A stretch of 64,000 nucleotides of DNA, from contig NZ_JAIQZB010000012.1 in assembly GCF_020164555.1 (NCBI RefSeq), positions 87,741 to 151,740 of the forward strand, given 5' to 3'. The position numbers and the translations under genes were made by a program. Positions 8,243-15,663 of the stretch are shown here, piece by piece (within the stretch, counting starts at the first letter, position 1; each line of letters starts with the position of its first letter). The notes under the pieces are model-generated. The model ran no database searches. It was not told where the DNA came from and saw nothing but the letters and a program-made list of their open reading frames with translations. Origin of the DNA: Salegentibacter lacus. GTDB lineage: Bacteria > Bacteroidota > Bacteroidia > Flavobacteriales > Flavobacteriaceae.

Positions 8243-9187
8243 CTACTCCAATTTTGAATAACGCTGCTCTAATAGATCCGAGTATTTTTGCTTGTATTCG
8301 CTTGATAAGAAAGAGCTTTCTAAAAGAGAAAGAGCGTTCTTTTTATTTTTAATGAATCTTTTAAATACTCCATCAATTTGCTTTTTGTTCAATTCCAGTT
8401 TCTCTCCCAGACTCACAAAATGTTTTCTTGCCAACTTTTTCCGCTTTCCTTCAAGAGTTAGCGCCAGTTCTTCATCATCTTCTGGGTTAACTATAGCTAC
8501 ATTTAAAAGATCATAGGCAGGGGACAAGACCCATTCTCTGCTTCGCTTTATTAAAGAAAAGTTTTTCAGGTGCATATCGTTATTCCCCGTGAGAAAACTA
8601 AATACAGCTATTTCAAAAAAATAAAGTTTATCGAGTAAGGTGTTAGAAGAATAAGTCCCTATTGCCTTTCCTACTTTCTCCATCGAACCTTTGTATTTAT
8701 CAAACGCCTCCAGAATCTGAAACATATCGAGCATATGAATCTTTTCATTATTAAGTGTCCGATCTATTCTCTTTGTGATATAAGCTAACTCTCCAGATTT
8801 TAATCTTATTAAACTTGAAGAAACCGTTCTTATTCCAAAGCCTCCTGCCATTCGCATTGTAACATGTTCGTTTTCCGGCATTTCAGCAAAAGCTGCAGAG
8901 GGTGGTTTTAAAATATAATTTCCTCCGAGCGCTCCTACCACTGTTAACCTGTTATTTTCCGATGCTAGTGCGTTATCGATGAAGGATAAGGAAAGTTTAG
9001 GTTGTACCCCAGGAACTGCTATTCTTCTTTCCACCACATTTTTTGCCAGATCTACCATTTGATCCAGGGAATAATCTAGCTGAGGCGGAATTTCAGTACC
9101 AAAGAAATTTACACTGCAATTGGTGTGAAAATCTTTCGGATCTGTATCTGCCAGTTCCTTGTAACAATATAGACATCTATTCTGCAT
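8243..9187 (-). CDS. HipT-like serine/threonine kinase toxin (HipBST locus 1)
   Basis: This 314-residue protein is the kinase core of HipA without its N-terminal subdomain, as in HipT of three-gene HipBST systems. HipA-family kinases phosphorylate aminoacyl-tRNA synthetases and arrest growth. It has a possible small zinc site (Cys5, Cys8, His21, Cys24), the Gly-rich loop AVPGVQPKLS (about 57-66), the catalytic segment GNNDMHLKNF (Asp204, Asn209) and the metal-binding SPAYDLL (Asp226). The position that carries phosphorylatable serines in typical HipT reads A-V-P here. The start overlaps the hipS-like gene by 11 bases. The split arrangement and order are clear; the target is not predictable. 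Confidence 0.88.
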   Translation of the reverse strand: MQNRCLYCYKELADTDPKDFHTNCSVNFFGTEIPPQLDYSLDQMVDLAKNVVERRIAVPGVQPKLSLSFIDNALASENNRLTVVGALGGNYILKPPSAAFAEMPENEHVTMRMAGGFGIRTVSSSLIRLKSGELAYITKRIDRTLNNEKIHMLDMFQILEAFDKYKGSMEKVGKAIGTYSSNTLLDKLYFFEIAVFSFLTGNNDMHLKNFSLIKRSREWVLSPAYDLLNVAIVNPEDDEELALTLEGKRKKLARKHFVSLGEKLELNKKQIDGVFKRFIKNKKNALSLLESSFLSSEYKQKYSDLLEQRYSKLE

Positions 9188-9512
9188 TTTCTGTAACTAT
9201 TGGGTGAACACTGACCGCACCTATACAATTTTTGCAACAAGCTAAAAGTAGTCCCATTCGGTCATTACGGTTAATTTTCCAGTTTTTTGAGGCTATATCA
9301 AGAAGCCAACCTTCCGGGATAAGGCCTTCAAAAAAAGGAAAAAGCCGTTTTTCTACATAAAGTTCTTTTCTAACCGGCATGGTAAACGTGATAAATTGAT
9401 CGGGATATTTATTAACGTAATCAATTTCATATTGAAATTGATACTCACCGTCATCGGTTTCGGTTAAAATACCTGCCAGAAGCTCCTGGTAATAAATTTT
9501 TGCCTGTCTCAT
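9177..9512 (-). CDS. HipS-like protein (HipA N-terminal subdomain, locus 1)
   Basis: This 111-residue protein corresponds to the N-terminal subdomain of HipA (couple_hipA) encoded as a free-standing gene. It shows the beta-rich start QAKIYYQELLAGILTE, the strand pair FQYEIDYV, the ITFTMPVRKE segment, and FPFFEGLIPEGWLL, the core family motif. In the described HipBST systems HipS is the antitoxin that holds back HipT, while HipB provides DNA binding. It sits between the other two genes with an 11-base overlap downstream and a 3-base gap upstream, so the three are one operon. Confidence 0.88.
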   Translation of the reverse strand: MRQAKIYYQELLAGILTETDDGEYQFQYEIDYVNKYPDQFITFTMPVRKELYVEKRLFPFFEGLIPEGWLLDIASKNWKINRNDRMGLLLACCKNCIGAVSVHPIVTENAE

Positions 9513-9515
9513 AAA

Positions 9516-9728
9516 TTAAGTTTGCGAAATATCATTTTGGTCTACCGGAGCAAGCACATGTCCAAACATCTTTAGCACCTGATTTACCTTTTCCATATTC
9601 AGGTTTTCTTTTCCCTGTTCTATTTTTCTCACAACGGTTAATGCCACGCCAGCTCTATCGGCAAATTCTTCCTGAGTGAGTTGGTTTTCTTTTCGCTTTT
9701 GTTTTAAAAACTCTGAGAGGTTTTTCAT
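9516..9728 (-). CDS. HipB-like XRE regulator (HipBST locus 1)
   Basis: This 70-residue protein is a helix-turn-helix of the XRE/HipB family: LSEFLKQKRKENQLTQEEFA, then DRAGVALTVVRKIEQGK and VNQVLKMFG. It is the first gene of a minus-strand hipB-hipS-hipT operon. The promoter region directly upstream holds an inverted repeat around the -7 box, which fits autorepression. The family identification is firm. The division of antitoxin roles between this protein and the HipS-like one is taken from other HipBST systems. Confidence 0.88.
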   Translation of the reverse strand: MKNLSEFLKQKRKENQLTQEEFADRAGVALTVVRKIEQGKENLNMEKVNQVLKMFGHVLAPVDQNDISQT

Positions 9729-9742
9729 TATATGTAATTAAA

Positions 9743-9772
9743 TATAATTATTGCAAATATATATTAATTATA
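9743..9772 (-). promoter_or_regulatory. hipBST-1 promoter with flanking inverted repeat (probable HipB operator)
   Basis: On the minus strand TATATTTG (9754-9761) fits the -7 consensus, 26 bases before the hipB start. It is bracketed by exact inverted 8-mers TATAATTA (9743-9750) and TAATTATA (9765-9772). This layout fits a self-repressed toxin-antitoxin promoter; the binding protein is inferred. Confidence 0.55.
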
Positions 9773-9805
9773 TGTTTAAACGTATATTTTTGGTTTTATT
9801 TCTTT

Positions 9806-9829
9806 ATTTATATGCATTTGCATATAAAT
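9806..9829. repeat. Perfect 24-bp inverted repeat
   Basis: ATTTATATGCA (9806-9816) and TGCATATAAAT (9819-9829) are exact reverse complements separated by TT. There is no T-run after it, so it is more likely a protein-binding site than a terminator. It sits between the divergent hipBST operon and the second excisionase-like gene. Confidence 0.7.
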
Positions 9830-9955
9830 TTGTTGGGGAGGTAATTAAATTGATTAGAGCTGATTTTTCATACTTTAAAAAAGAAGTCATACAAGGTATG
9901 AATAGTATGACTTTCTTACTATTTCCCTTCTTAGTTTTGGTCTCAGAATTCAAAT

Positions 9956-9973
9956 AACAAAAGCGCTTTTGTT
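9956..9973. repeat. Perfect 18-bp palindrome upstream of the second HTH gene
   Basis: AACAAAAGCGCTTTTGTT is fully self-complementary and ends 26 bases before the ATG of the excisionase-like gene at 10000. It could be an operator for that gene or a weak terminator for readthrough from the left; a proper U-tract is missing. Confidence 0.6.
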
Positions 9974-9999
9974 CATTTTCAAACTTAAAAATTTTAAAA

Positions 10000-10287
10000 A
10001 TGAACGAACTAAAAATGTTAGAGCAACTGGACCGTATAGAGAAATTGGTCCGCGCTCAGAAAGCCGTATTGACTTTTGACCAGGCCTGTGATTATACAGG
10101 AATTTCAAGAAGTTACATGTATAAACTTACCGCAAGGGGGGAAATTCCTTTCTCTAAACCCAAAGGTAAATTAATCTTTTTCTCACGTGAGAAACTGGAT
10201 AGCTGGCTACTTAATAATAGTCATTCTTCTAAAGATGAAATCAAGAGGGGAGCAGTAGAATATACCTTTAGAAATAAAAGGTTTTAA
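10000..10287 (+). CDS. Excisionase-family helix-turn-helix protein (copy 2)
   Basis: This 95-residue protein is a paralogue of the product at 6646-6933, with the same length, the same HTH_17 core (ACDYTGISRSYMYKLTARGE, then IPFSKPKGKLIFFSREKLD) and the same terminal pattern. It is the first gene of the replication block and is followed 11 bases later by the VapE-like gene, the same spacing as between the integrase and copy 1. A role as regulator of the primase/mobilization genes is plausible. The duplication may also be a by-product of cargo insertion between two element modules. Confidence 0.85.
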   Translation: MNELKMLEQLDRIEKLVRAQKAVLTFDQACDYTGISRSYMYKLTARGEIPFSKPKGKLIFFSREKLDSWLLNNSHSSKDEIKRGAVEYTFRNKRF

Positions 10288-10298
10288 AGCTTTGGGTT

Positions 10299-11483
10299 AT
10301 GAAGAAATTTGAATCCAAACTCTATCAGGTTTCTGAGCAGAAGAAAAAAACGATCTACGACGCTGTGGATGAGTATGTATCTGATAAATATGATATCAGG
10401 TTTAATGAAATATCTCACGAGTTTCAGATTCGGATTAAGGAATCAAATATCTGGGAAGATTTTGAAGTGAATTCCCTGCTTATAGAATTAGCGAAGTCTA
10501 ACATAGAGATTAATCCGGGTAAACTGGACATCTATTTACGGTCTAACCTGATTCCCAGATTTAACCCGATTGCGGAATACTTTGATAAGCTTCCAAAATG
10601 GGTGGGTGGAGATCATATAAGAACACTCGCTTCCTATCTTCCCGCCAAAGAACCTGAGCAATTTCTTTATCATTTTAGGAAATGGCTGGTGAGAACAGTT
10701 AAAGGTGCATTGGATGAAAATTACTTCAATAAGCAATGTTTGGTTTTAGTGCATTCAGAACAAAACTCTGGAAAATCTACCTGGTGTAGGTTTCTCTGTC
10801 CACCGGCTTTATCAAAGTATTTTGCTGAAGACATGACCACGGATAAAGACGCCAGGATTCAACTTACCAGGAATTTCATCATCAATTTAGATGAATTATC
10901 TGTGCTGGCCAGAAAAGAAATAAATGCCCTTAAAGCTTATTTCTCTAAAACGATGATCAATGAAAGGCTGCCTTATGACCGTAAAAACTCAAACCTGCGA
11001 AGGACCTGCAGTTTTATAGGATCTACAAACAGGGCAACTTTTCTTAATGATGAAACCGGTTCTGTGCGCTGGTTATGTTTTGAGCTTATTGGTAAAATTG
11101 ATTTTGCTTACTCCCGGGAAGTTGATATAGATAAAGTATGGGCTCAGGCTTATTACCTGGCCTATGTGGATGAACAATTTAACCCAGAATTGACCCTGGA
11201 GGATATTGTTGCAAATGAAGAAAGGAACAAGACTTACCGGGAAGCCAGTATGGAAGAAGAACTGCTCTGTAAATACTATCTCAAGAGTTCAGATCCAGCC
11301 GACTTTAAAACGGCATCAGATGTAGTATTGCAACTGAATTGTATTAATCCGAGACTGAATATTTACAATATGGGTAGAGCAATGAGGGCCCTGAACTTTG
11401 AAAGGGTAAAATCTACCCAAAATGGAAGATATGGCTACCTGGTCAAACAGAGGTTCAAGACCTCTCCTTTAGAAGTTTTATAA
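10299..11483 (+). CDS. VapE-family helicase/primase-associated ATPase
   Basis: This 394-residue protein belongs to the virulence-associated E (VapE) family common in phages and in Bacteroidota mobilizable elements. It carries a P-loop variant SEQNSGKST (about 153-161), a Walker B strand NFIINLDEL (Asp198, Glu199), FSKTMINERLPYDR, and the arginine-containing SFIGSTNR and GSVRW motifs that mark the superfamily III-like ATPase core. It probably unwinds DNA for element replication together with the Toprim primase encoded downstream. It is read from the excisionase-like gene 11 bases upstream. The intergenic region after it carries the repeat cluster. Confidence 0.88.
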   Translation: MKKFESKLYQVSEQKKKTIYDAVDEYVSDKYDIRFNEISHEFQIRIKESNIWEDFEVNSLLIELAKSNIEINPGKLDIYLRSNLIPRFNPIAEYFDKLPKWVGGDHIRTLASYLPAKEPEQFLYHFRKWLVRTVKGALDENYFNKQCLVLVHSEQNSGKSTWCRFLCPPALSKYFAEDMTTDKDARIQLTRNFIINLDELSVLARKEINALKAYFSKTMINERLPYDRKNSNLRRTCSFIGSTNRATFLNDETGSVRWLCFELIGKIDFAYSREVDIDKVWAQAYYLAYVDEQFNPELTLEDIVANEERNKTYREASMEEELLCKYYLKSSDPADFKTASDVVLQLNCINPRLNIYNMGRAMRALNFERVKSTQNGRYGYLVKQRFKTSPLEVL

Positions 11484-11486
11484 AAT

Positions 11487-11605
11487 CTATTTACCCTAAT
11501 TACCCAAACCCTGGAAAGGGCTGTTAACAAAGGGGGTTTCACTGGGTAAATAGAATTTAAAACTATCTACCCTAATTACCTTTTTAGGTAGATAGGGTAG
11601 ATAGG
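11487..11605. repeat. Iteron-like repeat cluster between vapE and primase genes
   Basis: The unit CTATYTACC recurs in both orientations. Forward copies are at 11487-11504 (CTATTTACCCTAATTACC) and 11563-11580 (CTATCTACCCTAATTACC). Inverted copies are at 11543-11553 (TGGGTAAATAG) and as a tandem pair GGTAGATAG at 11587-11604. The last forward and inverted copies can form a hairpin with a short T-rich loop. The setting between a helicase-like and a primase gene suggests a replication origin or initiator-binding region. Confidence 0.65.
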
Positions 11606-11677
11606 AAAAACAGCCAAAATAGAAAAAAACCCCTGGTTTTACTGGCCTGGATAAATAGGTAATTAAAAATTGAAAAA

Positions 11678-12547
11678 ATGAACTTAAATAACTTATCGTG
11701 TAAAAGTGCCCGTAATATTTGCATCGTAAAAACGCTGGCAAAATTAGGGCACTTTCCCACCAGAACATCGGAAAAAGAAGCTTGGTTTCTGAGTCCCCTG
11801 CGGTCAGAAACCCAAGCCTCTTTTAGCGTCTCTTTAATTAAAAACTTATGGTTTGACTTCGGATCGGGAATAGGAGGGAATACCATCGATCTAATTATGC
11901 TTATTAAATCCTGGTCTGTAAGGGAAACCCTGGAATATTTAAAGCACGATATGGGATCTCTTTCTTTTAGCCCGCCGGATATTGAACATCTTACTAAGGA
12001 GCCAGAAATTAGTATCCTGGACGTTCAAATTATTCACCTGAAAGCATTAGTTGATTATCTAAGCTCACGGAATATACCTTATGAGATTGGTAGAAAATAC
12101 TGCAGACAGGTTTGGTATCGCTGTAAAGGAAAACGATTTTTTGCTCTTGGCCTTGAAAATTATAAAAGAGGCTGGGAACTTAGAAATAAATACTTTAAAA
12201 CTTCCAGTAGCCCTAAAACCTTTTCTTTTTTTGAAAGAGAGTCCAGACAACTACTTATCACAGAAGGGATGTTTGATTTTCTTTCCCTGGCCACTATTGA
12301 TGAAGACTTAGTACAAAACTCAGACTGTATCATTTTAAATTCCCTGGCTTTTTTGGAAAGGATTAAAATACTCATCCCTAAATATGAAAAGGTACTGATC
12401 TATCTGGACAATGATGCGGCTGGTAAAAAAGCAGCCAGTTCACTTCTAAACCAATTTGATAATGTTAAAGATTGTAGCGATTCCTACTCTGGCTATGTAG
12501 ATCTGAATGAAAAATTAAAAGCTGAAAAATCCTTGACTTTAAAATAA
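11678..12547 (+). CDS. Toprim-domain DNA primase of mobile element
   Basis: This 289-residue protein resembles the primases of Bacteroidota mobilizable elements. The N-terminal part has the shape of a reduced CHC2-type zinc finger region (AWFLSPLRSETQASFSV, then NLWFDFGSGIGGNTIDLI) but lacks the full set of zinc ligands. The C-terminal Toprim domain has the catalytic Glu196 in LLITEGMFDF and the metal-binding pair Asp244/Asp246 in IYLDNDAAGKKAA. It should prime replication of the excised or transferred element. It follows the repeat cluster and precedes the mobilization genes. Confidence 0.88.
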   Translation: MNLNNLSCKSARNICIVKTLAKLGHFPTRTSEKEAWFLSPLRSETQASFSVSLIKNLWFDFGSGIGGNTIDLIMLIKSWSVRETLEYLKHDMGSLSFSPPDIEHLTKEPEISILDVQIIHLKALVDYLSSRNIPYEIGRKYCRQVWYRCKGKRFFALGLENYKRGWELRNKYFKTSSSPKTFSFFERESRQLLITEGMFDFLSLATIDEDLVQNSDCIILNSLAFLERIKILIPKYEKVLIYLDNDAAGKKAASSLLNQFDNVKDCSDSYSGYVDLNEKLKAEKSLTLK

Positions 12548-12600
12548 TAATGAGTTGTAAACGGTAAATGCCTATCGGAGAATTTCAGTTGAAAGGCAAA

Positions 12601-12633
12601 AGCAAGATGTGTCATTGTAATGACAATCTTGCT
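12601..12633. repeat. Inverted repeat, candidate origin of transfer (oriT)
   Basis: AGCAAGAT-G-TGTCATT and AATGACA-ATCTTGCT pair over 15 bp with one bulged G and a 2-base loop. It lies 39 bases before mobC in the gap between primase and mobilization genes, the usual place for oriT in small mobilizable elements. A GC-rich TTGCGCCCGATGG follows. A nick site cannot be identified by eye. Confidence 0.55.
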
Positions 12634-12671
12634 TTGCGCCCGATGGTTGCAAAGATTTTAAAAAGAAAAAA

Positions 12672-12968
12672 ATGAAAAGGGAATACATACAAGTCCGCTG
12701 CTCGATCTACGAGAAGAAGCTGCTCAAAAGAAGAGCGGCCAGGGCAGGAATTTCCCTTTCAGAATATATCCGAGCAACGGCCTTTGATAAAAATATTGTA
12801 GAACGGATAACCCCGGAACAACTGGAGACTTACAAAATGCTGGTACAGTACAAGAACAACTTCAGCCGCATTGGGAATATGTTTAAAAAAAGGGATCCAA
12901 AGCTGGCCAGAGAAGTGGAAGACCTGGCGAAAGAAATTAGGACACATTTAAAAAACTTTAAAAAATGA
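12672..12968 (+). CDS. mobC: MobC-like relaxosome accessory protein
   Basis: This 98-residue basic protein has a ribbon-helix-helix start (YIQVRCSIYEKKLLKRRAAR, then AGISLSEYIRATA) and a helical tail NNFSRIGNMFKKRDPKLAR, the usual form of MobC/BmgB-type relaxosome proteins. Such proteins bind oriT and help the relaxase to nick. Its 3' end overlaps the relaxase start by four bases, and the candidate oriT hairpin lies just upstream. Confidence 0.88.
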   Translation: MKREYIQVRCSIYEKKLLKRRAARAGISLSEYIRATAFDKNIVERITPEQLETYKMLVQYKNNFSRIGNMFKKRDPKLAREVEDLAKEIRTHLKNFKK

Positions 12969-13831
12969 TAGGGAAAGGACATAGCATTTCAGGCGCCAGA
13001 GTTTCCATATCCTATGGTTGGAACCAGGAGAAAGAAGCTGAAGTCGTGTTAAGAGAACACGTGGCCGGGGATACTCCCGCGGAGATTGCTGAAGAGTTTA
13101 GGATTATCCAGTCGCAAAACTTACGATGTACCAATAATACCTTAAGCTTCATCGTAAGCCCAACAATTGAGGACGGCAAGGATCTAAGCAAAAAGGAACT
13201 GGAAGACCTCGCTAAAAAGTTTTTAAAGGAAATGAACCTGCAAAACAATCAATCCATTGGATTTGTACACCGGGATAAAGCGCATACCCACGTTCATATT
13301 TATACCAACAGGATTGGTTTTGATGGCAAAGCCTACAATGACAGCTTTATCGGAAAACGAAGCCAGATAGCTGCCGATAATGTGGCAAAAGAATTAGGAC
13401 TGACCAGGGTTCGGGAAGTTCAGCAGGAAAGACTTAATGAGTTGAAGGGCCTCAGACAGGAAATCAAAAATATACATGACCGGGTACTTCAGTCGAGGCC
13501 AAAATCCGTGGATGAATATATAAATAAAATGAAAGCCCAGAAGGTGGAAGTGATTCCCACCATCAATAAAGCGAATCAACTGCAGGGGTTTCGGGTGGAA
13601 TACAAAGGAGTGAATCTTAAAGCAAGTGAAGTGGACCGATCAATGAGCGGTAATCGGTTAATTCCCGCGATCTCGCAAAACAGAAGTTTAACAAGAGGAA
13701 TGGAAGCACCAAAAAACCTTCAGGTTTTAAATAAAACGGTACAGTTAAGCAGTAATCTGTCAACCAAAATAGCTAAAGAGCTTATAAAAGGAGCTGTAAA
13801 AATAGTAAGGGATACCGGAATCGGATATTAA
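12965..13831 (+). CDS. Relaxase / mobilization nuclease
   Basis: This 288-residue protein is a MOB-type relaxase of the Bacteroidota BmgA/MobA group. The candidate nucleophile tyrosine lies in ISYGWNQEKEAE (Tyr17), and the metal-binding histidine motif is VHRDKAHTHVHIYTNRI (His102, Asp104, His107, His109, His111). The C-terminal third is a variable basic region. It should cleave one strand at oriT and lead it into a recipient, using a conjugation apparatus supplied by another element, since no transfer genes are encoded here. It is translationally coupled to mobC and followed 11 bases later by a small membrane protein gene. Confidence 0.92.
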   Translation: MIGKGHSISGARVSISYGWNQEKEAEVVLREHVAGDTPAEIAEEFRIIQSQNLRCTNNTLSFIVSPTIEDGKDLSKKELEDLAKKFLKEMNLQNNQSIGFVHRDKAHTHVHIYTNRIGFDGKAYNDSFIGKRSQIAADNVAKELGLTRVREVQQERLNELKGLRQEIKNIHDRVLQSRPKSVDEYINKMKAQKVEVIPTINKANQLQGFRVEYKGVNLKASEVDRSMSGNRLIPAISQNRSLTRGMEAPKNLQVLNKTVQLSSNLSTKIAKELIKGAVKIVRDTGIGY

Positions 13832-13842
13832 ACAATTGAATT

Positions 13843-14301
13843 ATGAAAAAACTAGATGAAATTATGGAACTGATGGCCGATGAGATGGATGATTTCAAAA
13901 CTGCTGTGCTGGAACTTCAAAAGCTTTCAGAACAATTAGTTAAGATGAGCATCCCCATTAGCACGGAAGCTTTGGAAAAGAACCTGAACACATTCCTGCT
14001 AAAGCAGCAAGCGGAAAAAGAAAAAACAGATGAAATCCTGCAGGGTATAGACAGAAAATTAAAACACGCCAGGATCATACCAAATTATCTGCTCATCCTT
14101 TTAGGAATATTTGGGATTCTTGCTGTGGGATCTGTGGGGTATTTTGGTTACACCGATAAAGAAAATGTAGAAGAGAATTTTGAAGTCTACCAAATGATTA
14201 TGGAATCACAGATTAAGTCATACGAAGATTATTTTGCAGCATATCCTGAAATCCACGATGCATACTGCAAGTGGCTAGAGAGTGGATACCAGGGTTTGTA
14301 A
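13843..14301 (+). CDS. Mobile-element membrane protein, possibly DUF6730
   Basis: This 152-residue protein starts with an acidic helical region (MKKLDEIMELMADEMDDFK) and a predicted coiled coil (about 18-75), has one membrane segment (about 81-103) and a soluble C-terminal tail of about 45 residues. I associate this N-terminal pattern with the DUF6730 proteins that follow relaxase genes in flavobacterial elements, but could not verify it. A role in coupling the relaxosome to the membrane is conceivable and unproven. It is the last gene of the mobilization operon. Confidence 0.65.
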   Translation: MKKLDEIMELMADEMDDFKTAVLELQKLSEQLVKMSIPISTEALEKNLNTFLLKQQAEKEKTDEILQGIDRKLKHARIIPNYLLILLGIFGILAVGSVGYFGYTDKENVEENFEVYQMIMESQIKSYEDYFAAYPEIHDAYCKWLESGYQGL

Positions 14302-14329
14302 TGACAAATGGCTATGGTTAAAATTCCGT

Positions 14330-14577
14330 GAAATTTGCGTCAAATGCCCTTAAACCCCCAGAAAACCCGTTGAAATTTGCGTCAAAAATTTAGTAAAAAA
14401 TTACAGCAATTTTTTAGATCAGTGGATAATGAGTGGGTATTCCAGTAAATGGGCTCAAAGGCCCCGATAACAGGTTGAAATTTACTGGTAATGTAAAACA
14501 GAAGGTGGCGCCCCTATGCTGTTTTTACTTTACGCTTAACTTCCCGTACGCTATAAAAACAGCATAGGATCCGGCGC
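14330..14577. repeat. Repeat-rich gap at the right end of the mobilization module
   Basis: This 420-base gene-free gap carries ordered repeats. GAAATTTGCGTCAAA occurs twice as exact direct copies (14330-14344 and 14372-14386). CCAGTAAAT (14442-14450) is inverted at 14480-14488. A perfect 15-bp inverted repeat CCTATGCTGTTTTTA (14513-14527) / TAAAAACAGCATAGG (14554-14568) surrounds a 26-base loop and is framed by GGCGCC/GGCGC. No protein reading is convincing. It may be a module end, recombination site or regulatory RNA locus. Confidence 0.6.
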
Positions 14578-14721
14578 AAGTTTTGGTAGATATTAGGGGA
14601 CAGTAGTAGTACAAGAATCCAATGATTAGTAAGTTTAGAAAACTTCTGATCCACGGGAAGTTGTCCGCAGATTGAATTATAATTTTTTATAGGTTTAAAT
14701 AAAATGGATAAGCAAATAAAA

Positions 14722-15663
14722 TCAAAAGTTTCTTGTGATATAAGTAATCTCACAAGGTTTACACTTTCTCCATCTTTGATCTACATCTCCAATTGAAAAA
14801 CGCCCTTCTCTTTTTTCAAAAATATCCAATCCTCGGCCAAGGATAATCTTACATCTATTATTGGTCTCAATATATCTGTCATGATGCTTTTCAAGGGAAT
14901 AGGTTAGATTAATTCCCATTTCTTTTACATTCGCAGCTATTTCTTCAAAGCAATCTTTACTCTGGTTTAGAAACTCTTTCAAGTTCCACGAAATTACTTT
15001 AAGATTAATTATCTTTCCCGGATTATTCAAGTTTCCGAGCATCACACAAAACTCCAGCAGATTATTAAACTGATATGGTAATCTTATCCAAGGATCCTGA
15101 AGTATTATATTATTAGCTTCCTTTAGATGACTTGCAAATAATTTTTCAAAAGTGATATTGGTTTGATCCTGTTTAATAATTTCTTGTTCCTGTGACTTTG
15201 TCTTTAGTTCTGGAACTGAAGTAGAGGAGGTATACTCTTTTTTTAGATGGGAAGGTTTAAGAACAGACTTTTTTGAATTACTCTTTAATTCTTCAGAAAT
15301 TGGAAATTTTTCTACAATAAAAGATTTAAAATCCACGTCGCTACCTCCTGATGAAAGATCGTGAAGATACCTGTCCTGAGGGTCGCTTGAGATCACCAGA
15401 TTTACAGCATTTTTAGCTTCCCATATTCTAAAGTGTTTTTCAAGATTAATAAATGTATTTGCAGGAATTTTCAACCATATTAGTTCATGTGCTCCTACTA
15501 AAACTATATTCCAATCCTTCTTGAAATTCTCAAGTTTTATATTCATCCACCAAGCAGCACGGTTACCGCTTATGCTTATACTTGCAAAGGTGGTATTTTT
15601 TGTTTTTAAATTATCCGAACCTTTTTGGGAATTGATGTAATGAATTGCCTTGGTTTTTACCAT
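14722..15663 (-). CDS. MIT_C (MITD1-type PLD-like) domain protein
   Basis: This 313-residue protein has two parts. Residues 1 to about 120 form a domain I cannot name (AAWWMNIKLENF, LIWLKIPANTF, LSSGGSDVDFKSF), followed by a polar lysine/serine/glutamine linker (about 125-168). Residues 171-313 match the MIT_C domain of human MITD1: DPWIRLPYQFNNLLEFCVML corresponds to the DPYIR...NFLRFCEML segment, HDR at 261-263 and GRGLDIFEK at 276-284 are also shared. In eukaryotes this phospholipase-D-like fold binds membranes during ESCRT-III-dependent abscission. Here it is divergently transcribed from the dpt restriction operon, so a defence-related role is the natural inference. Catalytic activity is not assumed. 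Confidence 0.85.
   Translation of the reverse strand: MVKTKAIHYINSQKGSDNLKTKNTTFASISISGNRAAWWMNIKLENFKKDWNIVLVGAHELIWLKIPANTFINLEKHFRIWEAKNAVNLVISSDPQDRYLHDLSSGGSDVDFKSFIVEKFPISEELKSNSKKSVLKPSHLKKEYTSSTSVPELKTKSQEQEIIKQDQTNITFEKLFASHLKEANNIILQDPWIRLPYQFNNLLEFCVMLGNLNNPGKIINLKVISWNLKEFLNQSKDCFEEIAANVKEMGINLTYSLEKHHDRYIETNNRCKIILGRGLDIFEKREGRFSIGDVDQRWRKCKPCEITYITRNF

Noticed and set aside
9751..9957. Small hydrophobic reading frame between hipBST-1 and the second HTH gene
   Set aside because: It starts at a TTG inside the hipB promoter (or an ATG at 9772), contains a perfect 24-bp palindrome, has no ribosome-binding site and no recognisable family. A regulatory region explains the sequence better.
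11496..11886. Two overlapping minus-strand reading frames over the iteron cluster and primase start
   Set aside because: They run antisense to repeats and to the conserved N-terminus of the primase, with no protein-like pattern of their own.
5270..14300. Self-transmissible conjugative element
   Set aside because: Relaxase and MobC are present but no VirB4/TraG, coupling protein or other transfer genes, so the element can only be mobilizable.
14514..14753. Minus-strand 79-codon frame after the mobilization genes
   Set aside because: It covers the 15-bp inverted repeat and the 3' end of the MIT_C gene. Composition and lack of motifs point to chance.
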